Source: Verrucomicrobiota bacterium (GTDB lineage: Bacteria; Verrucomicrobiota; Verrucomicrobiia; Opitutales; Opitutaceae). From it: a DNA stretch of 64,000 nucleotides. The notes below the pieces were generated by a model that searched no databases, was not told where the DNA came from, and saw nothing but the letters and a program-made list of their open reading frames with translations. Every line of letters starts with the position of its first letter. Positions within the stretch are counted from its first letter, which is position 1. The stretch spans positions 62,001 through 126,000 of the forward strand of contig JACRKC010000131.1 in NCBI GenBank assembly GCA_016235555.1, in the 5' to 3' direction. Position numbers and translations under genes: made by a program. This document shows positions 1-8,841 of this stretch, in pieces.

Positions 1-14
1 AGCGAAGTTCGTTT

Positions 15-1847
15 TCATAACGACAGGAGGTAGGCGACGAGGTCGTCGAGTTGCGCGGGCGTGAGGTGCGACGTGCGGCCGTGGCGGTCGGCGGCATTTC
101 GGTCGATGAGCACTTCGCGCATCGTGCGCGCGGAGCCGTCGTGCAGGTAGGGCGCGGTCCGCCAGATTTCGATGAGCGTGGGCGTGTCGAACGGTTGCTC
201 GGGCGGATCGGTGCGGTTGCTGGTGCCGACGGCGTAGCTGTGCAGGTCGGTGAAGTAGCGGCCGGAGTGGCAGGAGGCGCAGGCGACCTTGCGGTCTTCA
301 AAGATTCTTTTGCCGCGCTGGGCGGCGGCGGAGAGGCGGCCGTTTTCGAGGAGCGGGCTCGGCTCGGGCGTGAGCGATTTTAGCCAGGCATCGACGGCGC
401 TGGGCACGTCTTCCGGCGGGTTGGCGAACTGGATGTGGCGGAAGCCGGCGCGCACGGCGATCTCGGCGGATTCGCGGACGCCGATGCTCATGGCGGGCGG
501 CGTGCGGTGCGCGTGGAGGAGGCTCTTGGCGTTTTTCGGGTTACCGATGCCGTCGTTGAGGTTATCCCAGTTGAAGCCGTCGGCACGCGCGTCCCACGAG
601 TGGCAGGAGAAGCAGCTCTGCCAGTGCTGGAAACAGTAGGTGGCGTCGTTGAAGTAGAGTTCGCCGAGACGTTCGCGCGACGGGCGCGGCGGCGGGCCGA
701 GCGGGATCAACTGCGGAGTTTTCTTGGGATTGGCGAGGTCGACGGACTCGAGGGCGTCGGAAAAATAATGGGTGACCCATGCGCGGTCGGCGGCCCGTTC
801 GGCAGGCTCAGGGCGGGCGATGGCGAGGGCGCGCGGGCCTTTGCCCTGCAACGGCACGCGGCGACGGGCGCCGAGCAGGAAGGCGAGATCGGTCGCGGCG
901 GTGGCGGGTGCGCGGGCGAGGCGTGCGAGCAGCTCGGGAAAATCGATCACGCTCAACTCGTGCGTGCCGGCGTGGGTGACGACGAGTTGCGCGCCGGTGG
1001 AGGCGAAGGCGACGGCCCAGGGGTTGGCGGCGCCGGCGTCGAGCTCGTCGAGCAGCACGGTGGCGAGCAGGCGCGGTTCGGCGGCGTCGAGGAGCGTGAG
1101 GGCGGCGCTGTTGATCCAGCCGCGTTCGACCTGCGTGGTCGGGAGTTGATAGCGGGCGAGGTTGTGCGTGATGGCGACGTGACGGCCGTCGGGCGGGATG
1201 GCGACGCCGAGCACGAGGCCGCTGCCGTTGGGCAGGCGCAACGTGTGCGAGACGGTGCGCGCGGCGGTGTCGATCACGCTGATCATGGCGGAGACGATCG
1301 GAGCGTCGGCGGCGTCGGCGGGCAGGTGGTTGGCGACGAAGAGCCGGCGGTCGTCGGGCGTGAGCGCGGCGGCGAGGGGCTGGCGCACGACGGGGAGGCG
1401 CGTGAGCGTGGCGCCAGTGGCGAGGTCGAGCAGGGCGACCTCGTCGTTGAAGCGGTTGCAGATCCAGAGCGTGCGGCCGTCGGCGCTGAACACGGGCGCG
1501 GTCGCGGTGTGGCCGGCGCGCAGGCGGGCGGTGATTTTGCCGGAGGCGAGATCGACGAGGGCGACGGTGCTTTGAGGCGCGGCGCAGGTGACGGCGAGGG
1601 TGCGGCCGTCGGGCGAGAGGGCGAGGCCGGTGGGCGCGGGATCGACGAGAAATTTGCGTTTCAGTTCACCGCGGGCGGCGAGTTCCTGCACGGTGGCGGC
1701 GGCGGTGTTGGCGACGAAGAGCGTCGAGCCGTCGGCGGTGGCGACGAGGGCGACGGGGGCGAGGGCGTTGCGGTCGGCGGCGGGGAGGGGGCAGGCGGCG
1801 GCGAGGCAGAGTGCAGCTGCCGACGTGAGCCGTTTCGACCAGCTCAA
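15..1847 (-). CDS. Secreted beta-propeller / di-haem cytochrome c protein
   Basis: The N-terminal half carries YVTN/NHL-like propeller repeats (phrases such as LALSPDGRTLAV and FSADGRTLWI recur about every 45 residues). The C-terminal half has two CxxCH haem sites, CFSCH and CASCH, as in the di-haem cytochrome c peroxidase/MauG fold. The protein probably acts in the periplasm in electron transfer or surface oxidation, but the substrate is unknown. The start is uncertain. The frame stays open to an ATG at 2063, but that leader is proline/arginine-rich repeat sequence. The TTG at 1847 starts directly on a signal peptide (SWSKRLTSAAALCLAAACP), so I chose it. The frame ends LLSL-stop at the left edge, so the gene is complete. 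A dispersed palindrome (794-817) sits in frame inside it. Confidence 0.8.
   Translation of the reverse strand: MSWSKRLTSAAALCLAAACPLPAADRNALAPVALVATADGSTLFVANTAAATVQELAARGELKRKFLVDPAPTGLALSPDGRTLAVTCAAPQSTVALVDLASGKITARLRAGHTATAPVFSADGRTLWICNRFNDEVALLDLATGATLTRLPVVRQPLAAALTPDDRRLFVANHLPADAADAPIVSAMISVIDTAARTVSHTLRLPNGSGLVLGVAIPPDGRHVAITHNLARYQLPTTQVERGWINSAALTLLDAAEPRLLATVLLDELDAGAANPWAVAFASTGAQLVVTHAGTHELSVIDFPELLARLARAPATAATDLAFLLGARRRVPLQGKGPRALAIARPEPAERAADRAWVTHYFSDALESVDLANPKKTPQLIPLGPPPRPSRERLGELYFNDATYCFQHWQSCFSCHSWDARADGFNWDNLNDGIGNPKNAKSLLHAHRTPPAMSIGVRESAEIAVRAGFRHIQFANPPEDVPSAVDAWLKSLTPEPSPLLENGRLSAAAQRGKRIFEDRKVACASCHSGRYFTDLHSYAVGTSNRTDPPEQPFDTPTLIEIWRTAPYLHDGSARTMREVLIDRNAADRHGRTSHLTPAQLDDLVAYLLSL
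794..817. repeat. Dispersed short palindromic repeat inside a coding sequence
   Basis: The stretch has the GTTCGGCAGGCTCAGGGC core of a repeat found between genes in many bacteria (often read as FDRLRAG or EPVEG). Here it lies in frame in the cytochrome/propeller gene and codes for part of its propeller-to-cytochrome linker. A related copy lies at about 1831-1867, at the likely start of the same gene. Confidence 0.6.
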
Positions 1848-2078
1848 GGCCCCGAGCCAGTCGAGGGGGAGGCGGGCGAGACCCGATCGCAGTGCGCCAG
1901 CCTCGTGACCTCGGCTGCTACGAATGGAGTGCGCCGTCGGCGGAGGAGGCGGGGTTCGGCGACCCCGCCCTACAAAGCGCGTTGAGGTCAACGCGCTCCA
2001 CCTTGCGAGAGTGCGGCCGTGGGTCAGTGGAAACTTCGGGTGGGAACGGCCGAAGTTTTCCATGCGTAGGGTATTGTT
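1848..2078. repeat. Gene-free stretch with palindromic repeats
   Basis: This lies upstream of the propeller gene. It holds two perfect-arm palindromes, 1948-1969 (GGCGGGGT/ACCCCGCC) and 1977-1996 (GCGCGTTGA/TCAACGCGC). The second recurs, slightly diverged and with the same flank (CTCCACCTT), at 38307-38326. No convincing gene is seen. Confidence 0.6.
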
Positions 2079-3488
2079 TTAGTATTCGCGCTTCACCTCG
2101 ATGCCGGGGCGAGGGATGGGATATTTGCCGGTGATGGGATCGAGTTGGAGCGGCGAGGGGCCGTCCATCGTGAGTTTGTCCACGTCGGGCGCGAACTCGT
2201 GCTCGCAGTTGAGCATCTGCTCGTAGGTGATGATCTGGCCGGTGTGCGCGGCCATGCGGCCCATGGAGCCGACGAGGCTCGCTTCGACGCCGCGCTTCAC
2301 TTCGTTGTAAGGAAGGTCCTTGCGGATGGCGTTGATGAGGTCGTCCCACTCGAGCTGGTAGGGGCTCGGCTCGGGCTGCGGGAAGGCCCACTTGAGGTTG
2401 GGGTCGTTGAGGTCGATTTTGTCCTTCGCGGTGAGGATGCGCGGGATGTTCTGGCCGGAGTAGATGCGCACCTGCCCGGGGGCGTGCGAGCGCGTGGTGA
2501 TGACGGCGGAGCCCTTCGAGCCGTGCGCGTAGCTGGCGAATTCCTGGTGCACGCCGGGCATGTTGCGGCCCTCGTAGTAGAGCTTGGAGCCGTCGGGATA
2601 GGTGTATTGGACGGAGTAGGTGTCGAAGTTCTGGTCGAGCGAATCGCCGCGGTAGTGGCGGCCGCCGATGGCCATGGCCTCGACGGGCCACGCGTTCTTC
2701 ATCCACGAACACTCGTCGATCTGGTGGATGTAGTAATCGGAAAACACGCCGCCGCTCAGCCAGAGGAACGCGTGGAATTTCGAAATCTGGTAAAGCACCT
2801 CGCTCATGCCGGCGGGCTTCGGGCCGGCGGTGCCGCCGCCCGCGCCCATGCGATAGGCGCGCATCGCGACGATGTCGCCGATCTGGCCATCGCGAATGCG
2901 CTGCCAGAGCTCCTGGCGGCCCTTGCAGTGGCGCACCATGAGACCGACGCCGACTTTCAGGTTTTTCGCGGAGGCCTCCTCGCCGAGCTTGAACATGCGT
3001 TTGCTCGTCGGGCCGTCGACCGTGACGGGTTTTTCCATGAACACATGCAGGCGCTTCGCGATGGCGTAGGTGAACATGACCCAGCGGAAGGCTGGTGGCG
3101 TGGAGAGGATGACGACATCGCCGGGCTTGAGGGCGTCCATGGCGGACTTGTAGCCGTCGAAGCCGATGAAGCGGCGGTCCGGCGGCACGTCGACCAGCGA
3201 GGCGATCTGGGGATTCTTGGAGAGTTTTTCGTAGGAGCCCGAGAGCTTGGCTTGGAACACATCGGCCATCGCCACGAGCTTGATGGGGCCGCTGGTGGTG
3301 GAGAGCGCCTGCTGGGCGGCGCCGGTGCCACGACCGCCGCAGCCGACGAGCGCGACCTGGATCAGGTCGCTGCCGGCGGCGTGGACGTAGGGGATCGAGA
3401 CGCCCGCGAGGGCGGAGACGGCGGCGACGCGGCCGGACGTTTCGAGGAAATCGCGACGCGTGACGAGGCGGGGGGCGGAGTTGTTCAT
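2079..3488 (-). CDS. Secreted Gfo/Idh/MocA family oxidoreductase
   Basis: About 469 aa. The leader has the twin-arginine-like motif TRRDFLE followed by a hydrophobic stretch, usual for exported oxidoreductases of this family in Verrucomicrobia and Planctomycetes. A glycine-rich nucleotide-binding turn (VGCGGRGTGAAQQ) opens the Rossmann domain, and the EKPV motif marks the conserved Lys/Pro that contacts the cofactor. The fold binds NAD(P) and oxidises or reduces sugars or sugar-like alcohols; the substrate cannot be told. The start at 3488 places the twin-arginine motif about 10 residues in, whereas the longer reading adds arginine-rich sequence from the intergenic region. It is divergent from the next gene, a paralogue, across 171 bp. 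Confidence 0.9.
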   Translation of the reverse strand: MNNSAPRLVTRRDFLETSGRVAAVSALAGVSIPYVHAAGSDLIQVALVGCGGRGTGAAQQALSTTSGPIKLVAMADVFQAKLSGSYEKLSKNPQIASLVDVPPDRRFIGFDGYKSAMDALKPGDVVILSTPPAFRWVMFTYAIAKRLHVFMEKPVTVDGPTSKRMFKLGEEASAKNLKVGVGLMVRHCKGRQELWQRIRDGQIGDIVAMRAYRMGAGGGTAGPKPAGMSEVLYQISKFHAFLWLSGGVFSDYYIHQIDECSWMKNAWPVEAMAIGGRHYRGDSLDQNFDTYSVQYTYPDGSKLYYEGRNMPGVHQEFASYAHGSKGSAVITTRSHAPGQVRIYSGQNIPRILTAKDKIDLNDPNLKWAFPQPEPSPYQLEWDDLINAIRKDLPYNEVKRGVEASLVGSMGRMAAHTGQIITYEQMLNCEHEFAPDVDKLTMDGPSPLQLDPITGKYPIPRPGIEVKREY

Positions 3489-3659
3489 GGCTGAAGGGGT
3501 GAGGTTGGCCGCCGGGCGGATCGCGCGGCGGATTTGGGGCGAGCCGGGAACGCGGGTATTTGCAGCCAAGACGGCGGCGATAGCGAGCGAGTTTCCGCCG
3601 CATTAACCGCTTTTCACGGCGCGCGGTTTGCGGTTCGCTTCCCGCAACCTCCCCGCCGT

Positions 3660-5060
3660 ATGAAAGTCACCCCATCCACCCGCCGTCAGTTTCTGAAAAC
3701 CTCCGCCGCCGCGGTCACCGCGTTCACAATCCTCCCGCGCCACGTGCTCGGCGGGCCGCGTTTCGTGGCGCCGAGCGAGCGCGTGAACATCGCGATCGTC
3801 GGTGCGGGCGGCCGCGGCACGCAGAACCTCAAGGCGCTGCTCGCGCTGGCCGATGCGCAGATCGTCGCGGTGGCGGATCCGGCGGAGACGTTTTCGCTGG
3901 AGAACTACTACTACAAGGGCGTCGGCGGCCGGCTGCCGGCGCTGAAGATCGTCGACGATCACCACGGCAAGACCACGCCCGGCTACAAGGCCGCGGGCTA
4001 TGAGGATTTCCGGGTGATGCTGGAAAAAGAGAAGGGGCTCGATGCGGTGTTCTGCGGCACGCCCGACCATCTGCACGCCTACGTCTCGATCCTTGCGATG
4101 CGTGCGGGCAAGCACGTCTACTGCGAAAAGCCGCTCACACATAACATCTGGGAGGCGCGTGAAGTCGCGCGGGTGGCGAAGGAGACCGGGCTCGCCACGC
4201 AGATGGGCAACCAGGGACATTCGCAGGTCGGCATCCGCGAGTGTGTCGAACATATCCGGGCCGGCACGATCGGCGCGGTGAAACAGATCTATTCGTGGGT
4301 CGGCACCAAGCGCTGGAATCCCGCGCTCACGACCAAACCCGCCGCGGGGCAAAGCGTGCCGAGTGGCATGAACTGGGATTTGTGGATCGGGCCGCGCGAA
4401 CCGCGGGCGTTTCACGCGGCCTACCACCCGGTGTCGTGGCGCGATTTCTGGGCCTTCGGCACGACGTCGATGGGCGACTTTGCGTGTCACGACATGGACG
4501 CCGCGACGTGGGCCTTTGACCTGCCGGCGCCCACGCGAATCGAGTCCTACGCGGTCGGCCCGACTGACGCAGAGATCGCGCCGCACGGGTGCATCATCCA
4601 TTTCGATTTCCCCGCGCGCGGCCAGTGGCCGGCGCAGCGGCTGACGTGGATGGATGGCGGGCTGCGGCCGGCGGCGCCTGAGGCGCTCGGGAAGTTCGCG
4701 CTGCCGAACCGCGGCACGATGTTCATGGGCGAAAAAGGTGTGATCCAGTGCGATGGCGCGGGGGCGCCGCCGCGGATTTTCCCGGAGAGTTTGCGCGCGA
4801 GTGTGCAGAAACCCGCGGCGACCATCCCGCGCTCGAAAGGCCATCACCGCGACTGGCTCGACGCGATCAAGGGCGGTCCGGCGGCGAGCAGCAACTTTGC
4901 CTACGGCGCACGGCTCACGGAGATCGGTCTCCTCGGCGTCCTGGCGCTGCGGCTCGGCAAACCGTTTGAGTGGGATGCTGCCGGCATGAAGGTCGTCGGC
5001 AAACCCGACGCTGAGCCGTTGATCCGCGGGACGTATCGCGAAGGATGGAAGATCGGGTGA
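3660..5060 (+). CDS. Secreted Gfo/Idh/MocA family oxidoreductase
   Basis: About 466 aa. The ATG at 3660 is followed by a twin-arginine-like leader (STRRQFLKTSAAAVTAF). The dinucleotide-binding turn is VGAGGRGTQNLKALLALA and the family EKP motif is YCEKPLTHN. The central part contains WDLWIGPREPR and a DMDAATWAFDL segment, typical of the large secreted subgroup often found with glycan-degrading genes. Together with the divergent paralogue it probably transforms sugar units outside the cytoplasm. The cofactor is inferred from the fold. Confidence 0.92.
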   Translation: MKVTPSTRRQFLKTSAAAVTAFTILPRHVLGGPRFVAPSERVNIAIVGAGGRGTQNLKALLALADAQIVAVADPAETFSLENYYYKGVGGRLPALKIVDDHHGKTTPGYKAAGYEDFRVMLEKEKGLDAVFCGTPDHLHAYVSILAMRAGKHVYCEKPLTHNIWEAREVARVAKETGLATQMGNQGHSQVGIRECVEHIRAGTIGAVKQIYSWVGTKRWNPALTTKPAAGQSVPSGMNWDLWIGPREPRAFHAAYHPVSWRDFWAFGTTSMGDFACHDMDAATWAFDLPAPTRIESYAVGPTDAEIAPHGCIIHFDFPARGQWPAQRLTWMDGGLRPAAPEALGKFALPNRGTMFMGEKGVIQCDGAGAPPRIFPESLRASVQKPAATIPRSKGHHRDWLDAIKGGPAASSNFAYGARLTEIGLLGVLALRLGKPFEWDAAGMKVVGKPDAEPLIRGTYREGWKIG

Positions 5061-5095
5061 GCGGTGGATCGAGCTGGGGCAGTCCCTGGCCGGGC

Positions 5096-6106
5096 CTATT
5101 TTGGGCGGCGGAGTGCTTCAAACGCCGGAGTGTGGCGCTGCGTGAAGGTTTCGCCGGTGCGGACGAAGAATACGGCGGCGATTTTTTCGCGTGTCGCGAG
5201 GGCGAGGCCTGCGTCCTCGCCGAGGACAAAAAGCGCGGTGGCGAGGGCGCTGGATTCGGCGCAGGTGGAGGCGATGACACTCACGGCGGCGAGGGTGTTT
5301 GCGACCGGGCGGCCGGTGCGTGGATCAAGGATGTGGCCATAGCGGCGGCCGGCGAGGGTGACGACGTTGCGGTAGTTGCCGGAGGTGGAGAGGGCGTGGC
5401 CGCTGAGTGCGACGACGGCGGCGAGGGTGGCGGCGTGTTCGCGCGGCTCCTCGATGCCGGCGCGCCACGCGGCGCCGTCGGCGGCGTGGCCGCGGGTGCG
5501 GATGTCGCCGCCGATTTGGATGAAGTGCTCGGGGGCGCCGAGGGAGACGAGCAGTTCGCTGAGGGCGTCGGCGGAAAAACCTTTCGCGACCGAGGAAAAA
5601 TCGGCGGCGAGAGCGGCGTTGGTTTTGCGCAGCGCGGGCGGCGAGGGGCGCGATTCGAGGCGGTGCCAGTCGACGAAGGCGAGGGCGGTGTCGATTTCGG
5701 AAGCGGTGGGGAGCGAGGTATCGGCGCGCGGCTGTGGACCGAAGCCCCACAGGCGGAGGAGCGGGGCGAGGGTGGGATCGAAGGCGCCGGCGGTAAATTC
5801 GCTGATGCGGCGCGAGGCGGTGGCGACTTCGGCGAGTTCGGGCGAGACGGGAAACCAGCCGGTGGACGTGGTGGCGTTGAAGCGGGAGAGCTCGGAGGTG
5901 GGGCGGTAGGTGGAGAATTGTTGTTCGAGGGCTTCGAGGCGGGCGGAGATTTTTTTGGAGACCGCGGCGGGAGCGAGGGGCGGGGCGGGTTGGAGAAATC
6001 TTGCGGACCACGTGGTGCCCATGGCGCGGCCGGTGAGGGAAACGGATTCGGCTGCGTAGGCCGCGGAAAGGAGTCCGAACCAGATGAGGCAGAATTTTTT
6101 GACCAC
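5096..6106 (-). CDS. apbE: FAD:protein FMN transferase (ApbE family)
   Basis: About 336 aa with a short signal peptide (CLIWFGLLSAAYAAES). ApbE enzymes move FMN from FAD onto a Thr or Ser of a target protein in the periplasm. Visible family marks are the MGTTW segment near the N-terminus, DFSSVAKGFSADAL in the middle and GRRYGHILDPRTGRP towards the end. The likely target is the adjacent upstream gene, which carries a SGAT flavinylation motif. The start is a GTG at 6106 that lies inside the arm of a palindromic repeat (6099-6181), so the 5' end may have been remodelled by the repeat. Confidence 0.93.
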   Translation of the reverse strand: MVKKFCLIWFGLLSAAYAAESVSLTGRAMGTTWSARFLQPAPPLAPAAVSKKISARLEALEQQFSTYRPTSELSRFNATTSTGWFPVSPELAEVATASRRISEFTAGAFDPTLAPLLRLWGFGPQPRADTSLPTASEIDTALAFVDWHRLESRPSPPALRKTNAALAADFSSVAKGFSADALSELLVSLGAPEHFIQIGGDIRTRGHAADGAAWRAGIEEPREHAATLAAVVALSGHALSTSGNYRNVVTLAGRRYGHILDPRTGRPVANTLAAVSVIASTCAESSALATALFVLGEDAGLALATREKIAAVFFVRTGETFTQRHTPAFEALRRPK

Positions 6107-6181
6107 GGATTACACGGATGGCACGGATGAAGACCGACGCCGGAGGAAGCCATCCGTGCTATCCGTGTAATCCGTGGTCAA
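6099..6181. repeat. Composite palindrome between flavin genes
   Basis: Arms 6099-6129 and 6151-6181 are perfect inverted copies built from the unit ACGGATTACACGGAT. The same 'CCACGGAT...' family occurs at 7601-7620, 36868-36905 and, in a CACGAATG version, 39857-39963. The left arm covers the GTG start of the ApbE gene. The transcript would form a very stable hairpin between two genes of one probable operon. Confidence 0.85.
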
Positions 6182-6198
6182 CCGGTTTGGTTTCATCG

Positions 6199-7575
6199 CT
6201 ACACGCCCTTCACCCAGTGCAGAATCGGGAGGTAGTAGTGGTTCAGCGCAGCGGCGAGGGCGACGAAGGCGAGGGCGGCGGCGTCGCGGGTGCTGAAGCG
6301 ATCGGTGGTGCCGCGGGTGCGGACGAAGTTCAGGAGTGCGCCGGTGGGGCAGCCGAAGCGGCAGTAGGCTTGTGGGACGAACCACGAGGCCACGAGGCCG
6401 ACGCCGGCGATGACCAGAGTCGCGACGCCGGCGGTGCGGAAGATGTAGGCGGCGAAGGGTTCGACGCCCGCGAGATCGAGCGGCAGCACGAGCGCGGCGA
6501 TGATGCGGGCCAGGAGGAGGAAACCGTAGGGGAGGGATTCGAGAGCGCGGATGACGTCGGCGCGAAGGACGAGCGCGCGTGGCGGCTTCGATTCAGGCGG
6601 TTTTACAGGAGGGCGCGGAGGAAGCAGAGGCTGAGGCAGGGAGTTCGATGCTCTGCTACCTCTGCGTTCTCCTGTGAGAGGTTTTGATTGTCCGAGGCGG
6701 TGACGGAATTGCCAAAGCAACTCCTGCGCGGCGCCGTGGGGGCAGAGGTGGTGGCAGTAGAAGGGCTGGCGCGTGGTCCACGGCACGAGCAGTGCGGCGG
6801 TGGTGAGGAGCGCGAGGCCGGGGAGCGTCGTCCATTGCACACCGGAGCGCGCCCAGCCGGCGACGAGTTTGACCGACACGAAGTCGCCGGCGATGAAGCC
6901 GACGTAAACGATGAGCGCGATTTGCCACGGGCGTTTCCAACGGTGGCGCCATGTGGCGGGGCCGAAGGCCAGCAACGCAGCGAGGCCGACCACGACGAAC
7001 AGGCCCGCGTCGCGCCAGCCGAGCCGCAGCGCGGGGCGCGCGATGAGCTCGTCCTTTGCGAGCTGGAGGCGCGCTTTCACGCTGCGGGCGATGGCCATGC
7101 TCGTCATCGTCGCGCCGGATACGCCTTCGATGCCGGCTTGCTTGAGATCGAGATCGGCGGCGGCGTCCCACGTGAGGCTGTTCCATTTCTTGAGAAACCG
7201 GCGGTCGGTCGCGATGCTGCGCACGTAGTCGGCGCCGTCCTCGGAGGCGTGGATTTTCAACCCGACGATCTTCCATTCGCGATCGAGGACGACGAGGGCG
7301 TCGGTGACGCCGGCGTAGCCGACGATATCGTGGCACTGCGGCTGCGTGCGGACGACGTAGCCGAGTTCGCGGCCGGCGCGGTCGAGGATGAAGAGGCCGT
7401 CGCGTGCCGAGGAGTCGGGGCGAAGCGACGCGGCGTCGGCGAAGAACGATTTCACCTCGTCGACGACGATGGGCGAATCGCCCTGCGTGCGCTGCCGCAC
7501 CGCGAGATCGCGGATGAGCCACGCGATCACGGCGACGACGGCGAGGCGGTAGAGCTGGAGGGCGAGGGGTTTCAA
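6199..7575 (-). CDS. FMN-binding, 4Fe-4S polyferredoxin-like membrane protein (NosR/RnfG-like)
   Basis: 458 aa. An N-terminal membrane segment (about 9-22) is followed by an extracytoplasmic FMN-binding domain (about 55-165). Its SGATMTS motif (Ser153-Ser159) is the site where ApbE attaches FMN. Several membrane helices follow, and two CxxxCP segments (CHHLCPHG and CRFGCPTG) resemble the iron-sulfur parts of NosR/NapH-like proteins but are shortened. This suggests an electron carrier across the inner membrane, working with the downstream ApbE. A palindromic repeat (6605-6675) is inserted in frame at about residues 301-324, between the first Cys motif and the next helix. The first ~75 bp of the gene recur as fragments at 36788-36853 and 37645-37714. 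Confidence 0.85.
   Translation of the reverse strand: MKPLALQLYRLAVVAVIAWLIRDLAVRQRTQGDSPIVVDEVKSFFADAASLRPDSSARDGLFILDRAGRELGYVVRTQPQCHDIVGYAGVTDALVVLDREWKIVGLKIHASEDGADYVRSIATDRRFLKKWNSLTWDAAADLDLKQAGIEGVSGATMTSMAIARSVKARLQLAKDELIARPALRLGWRDAGLFVVVGLAALLAFGPATWRHRWKRPWQIALIVYVGFIAGDFVSVKLVAGWARSGVQWTTLPGLALLTTAALLVPWTTRQPFYCHHLCPHGAAQELLWQFRHRLGQSKPLTGERRGSRASNSLPQPLLPPRPPVKPPESKPPRALVLRADVIRALESLPYGFLLLARIIAALVLPLDLAGVEPFAAYIFRTAGVATLVIAGVGLVASWFVPQAYCRFGCPTGALLNFVRTRGTTDRFSTRDAAALAFVALAAALNHYYLPILHWVKGV
6605..6675. repeat. In-frame palindrome in the NosR-like gene
   Basis: Left arm 6605-6630 and right arm 6651-6675 are inverted copies (about 20 of 25 bases match) based on ACAGGAGAACGCAGAGG. 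The reading frame stays open through it and it codes for a proline/arginine-rich loop not expected in this protein family. Confidence 0.75.
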
Positions 7576-7615
7576 CCGCGAAGACTCGGAATTGTTTTAA
7601 CCACGGATAGCACGG

Positions 7616-7936
7616 ATGGACAACCCTGTGTTACCAAAAGCACAGTTGTCATTAACATACCTAAGACCAAAGGTTTCCCGCAAACCAGACGAGCCGAAAA
7701 CGCTCGGGGACCATATCCGGCGGCGGCGGAGGGCGCTCGGGCTTCGCACGTGTGAAGTCGCCAGCCTGATAGGCACTACGCGGGTCTCGGTATGGAGCTG
7801 GGAGCACAACCGTTCGGCGCCGCAGCTTTGCTTCCGGCCCGCCGTTCTGGCTTTCTTGGGCTACGATCCCTCCCAGCAATCCGATACGGCGATCGCGCCC
7901 CGCAACGGTCTCACGCCGACGCTGCCCGCTGCCTGA
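7616..7936 (+). CDS. Small helix-turn-helix (Cro/C1-type) protein
   Basis: 106 aa. The centre (KTLGDHIRRRRRALGL, then EVASLIGTTRVSVWSWEHN) is a Cro/C1-type HTH, and the FLGYDP ending matches a widespread family of tiny HTH proteins in Proteobacteria and Verrucomicrobia. The start codon lies within a partial 'CCACGGATAGCACGGATGG' repeat arm, so the true start could be further in. It is probably a DNA-binding regulator, with the target unknown. It overlaps the 3' end of the convergent gene by 26 bp. Confidence 0.7.
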   Translation: MDNPVLPKAQLSLTYLRPKVSRKPDEPKTLGDHIRRRRRALGLRTCEVASLIGTTRVSVWSWEHNRSAPQLCFRPAVLAFLGYDPSQQSDTAIAPRNGLTPTLPAA

Positions 7937-8681
7937 TCTCCTTGGGGCGGTAGAGTTCGCCGAGGATGGGGTCGTAATCGTAGCTGCGCAGCAATTGCAC
8001 GCCCTTGGCCGCTGAAATACGCTCGACTTGGGCCTTCACGATGCCGGAGACGATCGTGTGGTAGAGCAGCCGCGTGTCGTGCCGGAAATACGTCAGTTCG
8101 CGGCGAGTTTCATACCACGGACCAATCACCGGCAGGTTCAAGAAAAACGAGTCGAGGTCGGCCAGCTCTTGGGCGATGAACGCCGGGACTTTCAGGGCCG
8201 GGCCGGCTTGGTCTTCCGCAGGGCCAACCGACTTCCTTGGCCGAATCAGCCAGCCGCCGGCAAGCATGATGGCGAGGCCGATGCCGATGCCCCAGTGGGG
8301 CTCGCGCATTTGCAAAATCAGAAAACCGAAGGCGGCAAGGACGAGCAACGCGAGCAGGAGGCGCGCAAGCAGCTCGAGCCAGCCGCCGCGCGGTTTTTCA
8401 ACAAACCGCAGTGAAAAGAAAAAATCCCGGCCGAAGGGCGCGGCGCACACGTCGAAGGCCAGCCGTTCCCGCGCGAGGCGGAGATATTCGCGCTTGGCGG
8501 AGAGCAGGCCGCCCTCGTAATACTCCACGCGCGAGATTTTGAGCTGCGGCATCTTTTTCGCGGCGAGTTCCGTTTCGATCGCCGCATAAAACTCCTGCGC
8601 GGAAAAATGGAGCGCCTCGACGACGACATACCAGTGCGAAAGCACTTCCTGGGGTTGCGTGGAGCTGCTGCTGTGTAGCAT
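7911..8681 (-). CDS. Hypothetical two-TM membrane protein
   Basis: About 256 aa from the ATG at 8681. An N-terminal soluble part contains SHWYVVVEALHFSAQEFYAAIE. A hairpin of two hydrophobic segments (LLARLLLALLVLAAFGFLIL and IGIGLAIMLAGGWLI) sits in the middle, followed by a C-terminal soluble domain with ETRRELTYFRHDTRLLYHTI. I do not recognise a function. The frame is open to 8942, but the extra N-terminal part overlaps the divergent PEGA gene and looks non-coding. An ATG at 8738 is the other option. Confidence 0.7.
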   Translation of the reverse strand: MLHSSSSTQPQEVLSHWYVVVEALHFSAQEFYAAIETELAAKKMPQLKISRVEYYEGGLLSAKREYLRLARERLAFDVCAAPFGRDFFFSLRFVEKPRGGWLELLARLLLALLVLAAFGFLILQMREPHWGIGIGLAIMLAGGWLIRPRKSVGPAEDQAGPALKVPAFIAQELADLDSFFLNLPVIGPWYETRRELTYFRHDTRLLYHTIVSGIVKAQVERISAAKGVQLLRSYDYDPILGELYRPKEIRQRAASA

Positions 8682-8841
8682 GACAAACGCGACGGACGGC
8701 CGAACCAGCGTGTCCACAGACCGCCCCGAGTAAATCATTTCCCGAGCCCGTCGGCGCGTTTCCGGCGTGCAACGCAGTGGGATGCTGCCATGATTGCGTT
8801 GTCGAAGCGCACCCCGCTTTTCACGCTCTACCCCTGTCGTC

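Noticed and set aside
435-1985. 516-codon plus-strand frame opposite the propeller/cytochrome gene
   Set aside because: Its Gly/Glu/Val-rich composition is that of an antisense shadow, and the minus-strand frame has real haem and propeller motifs.
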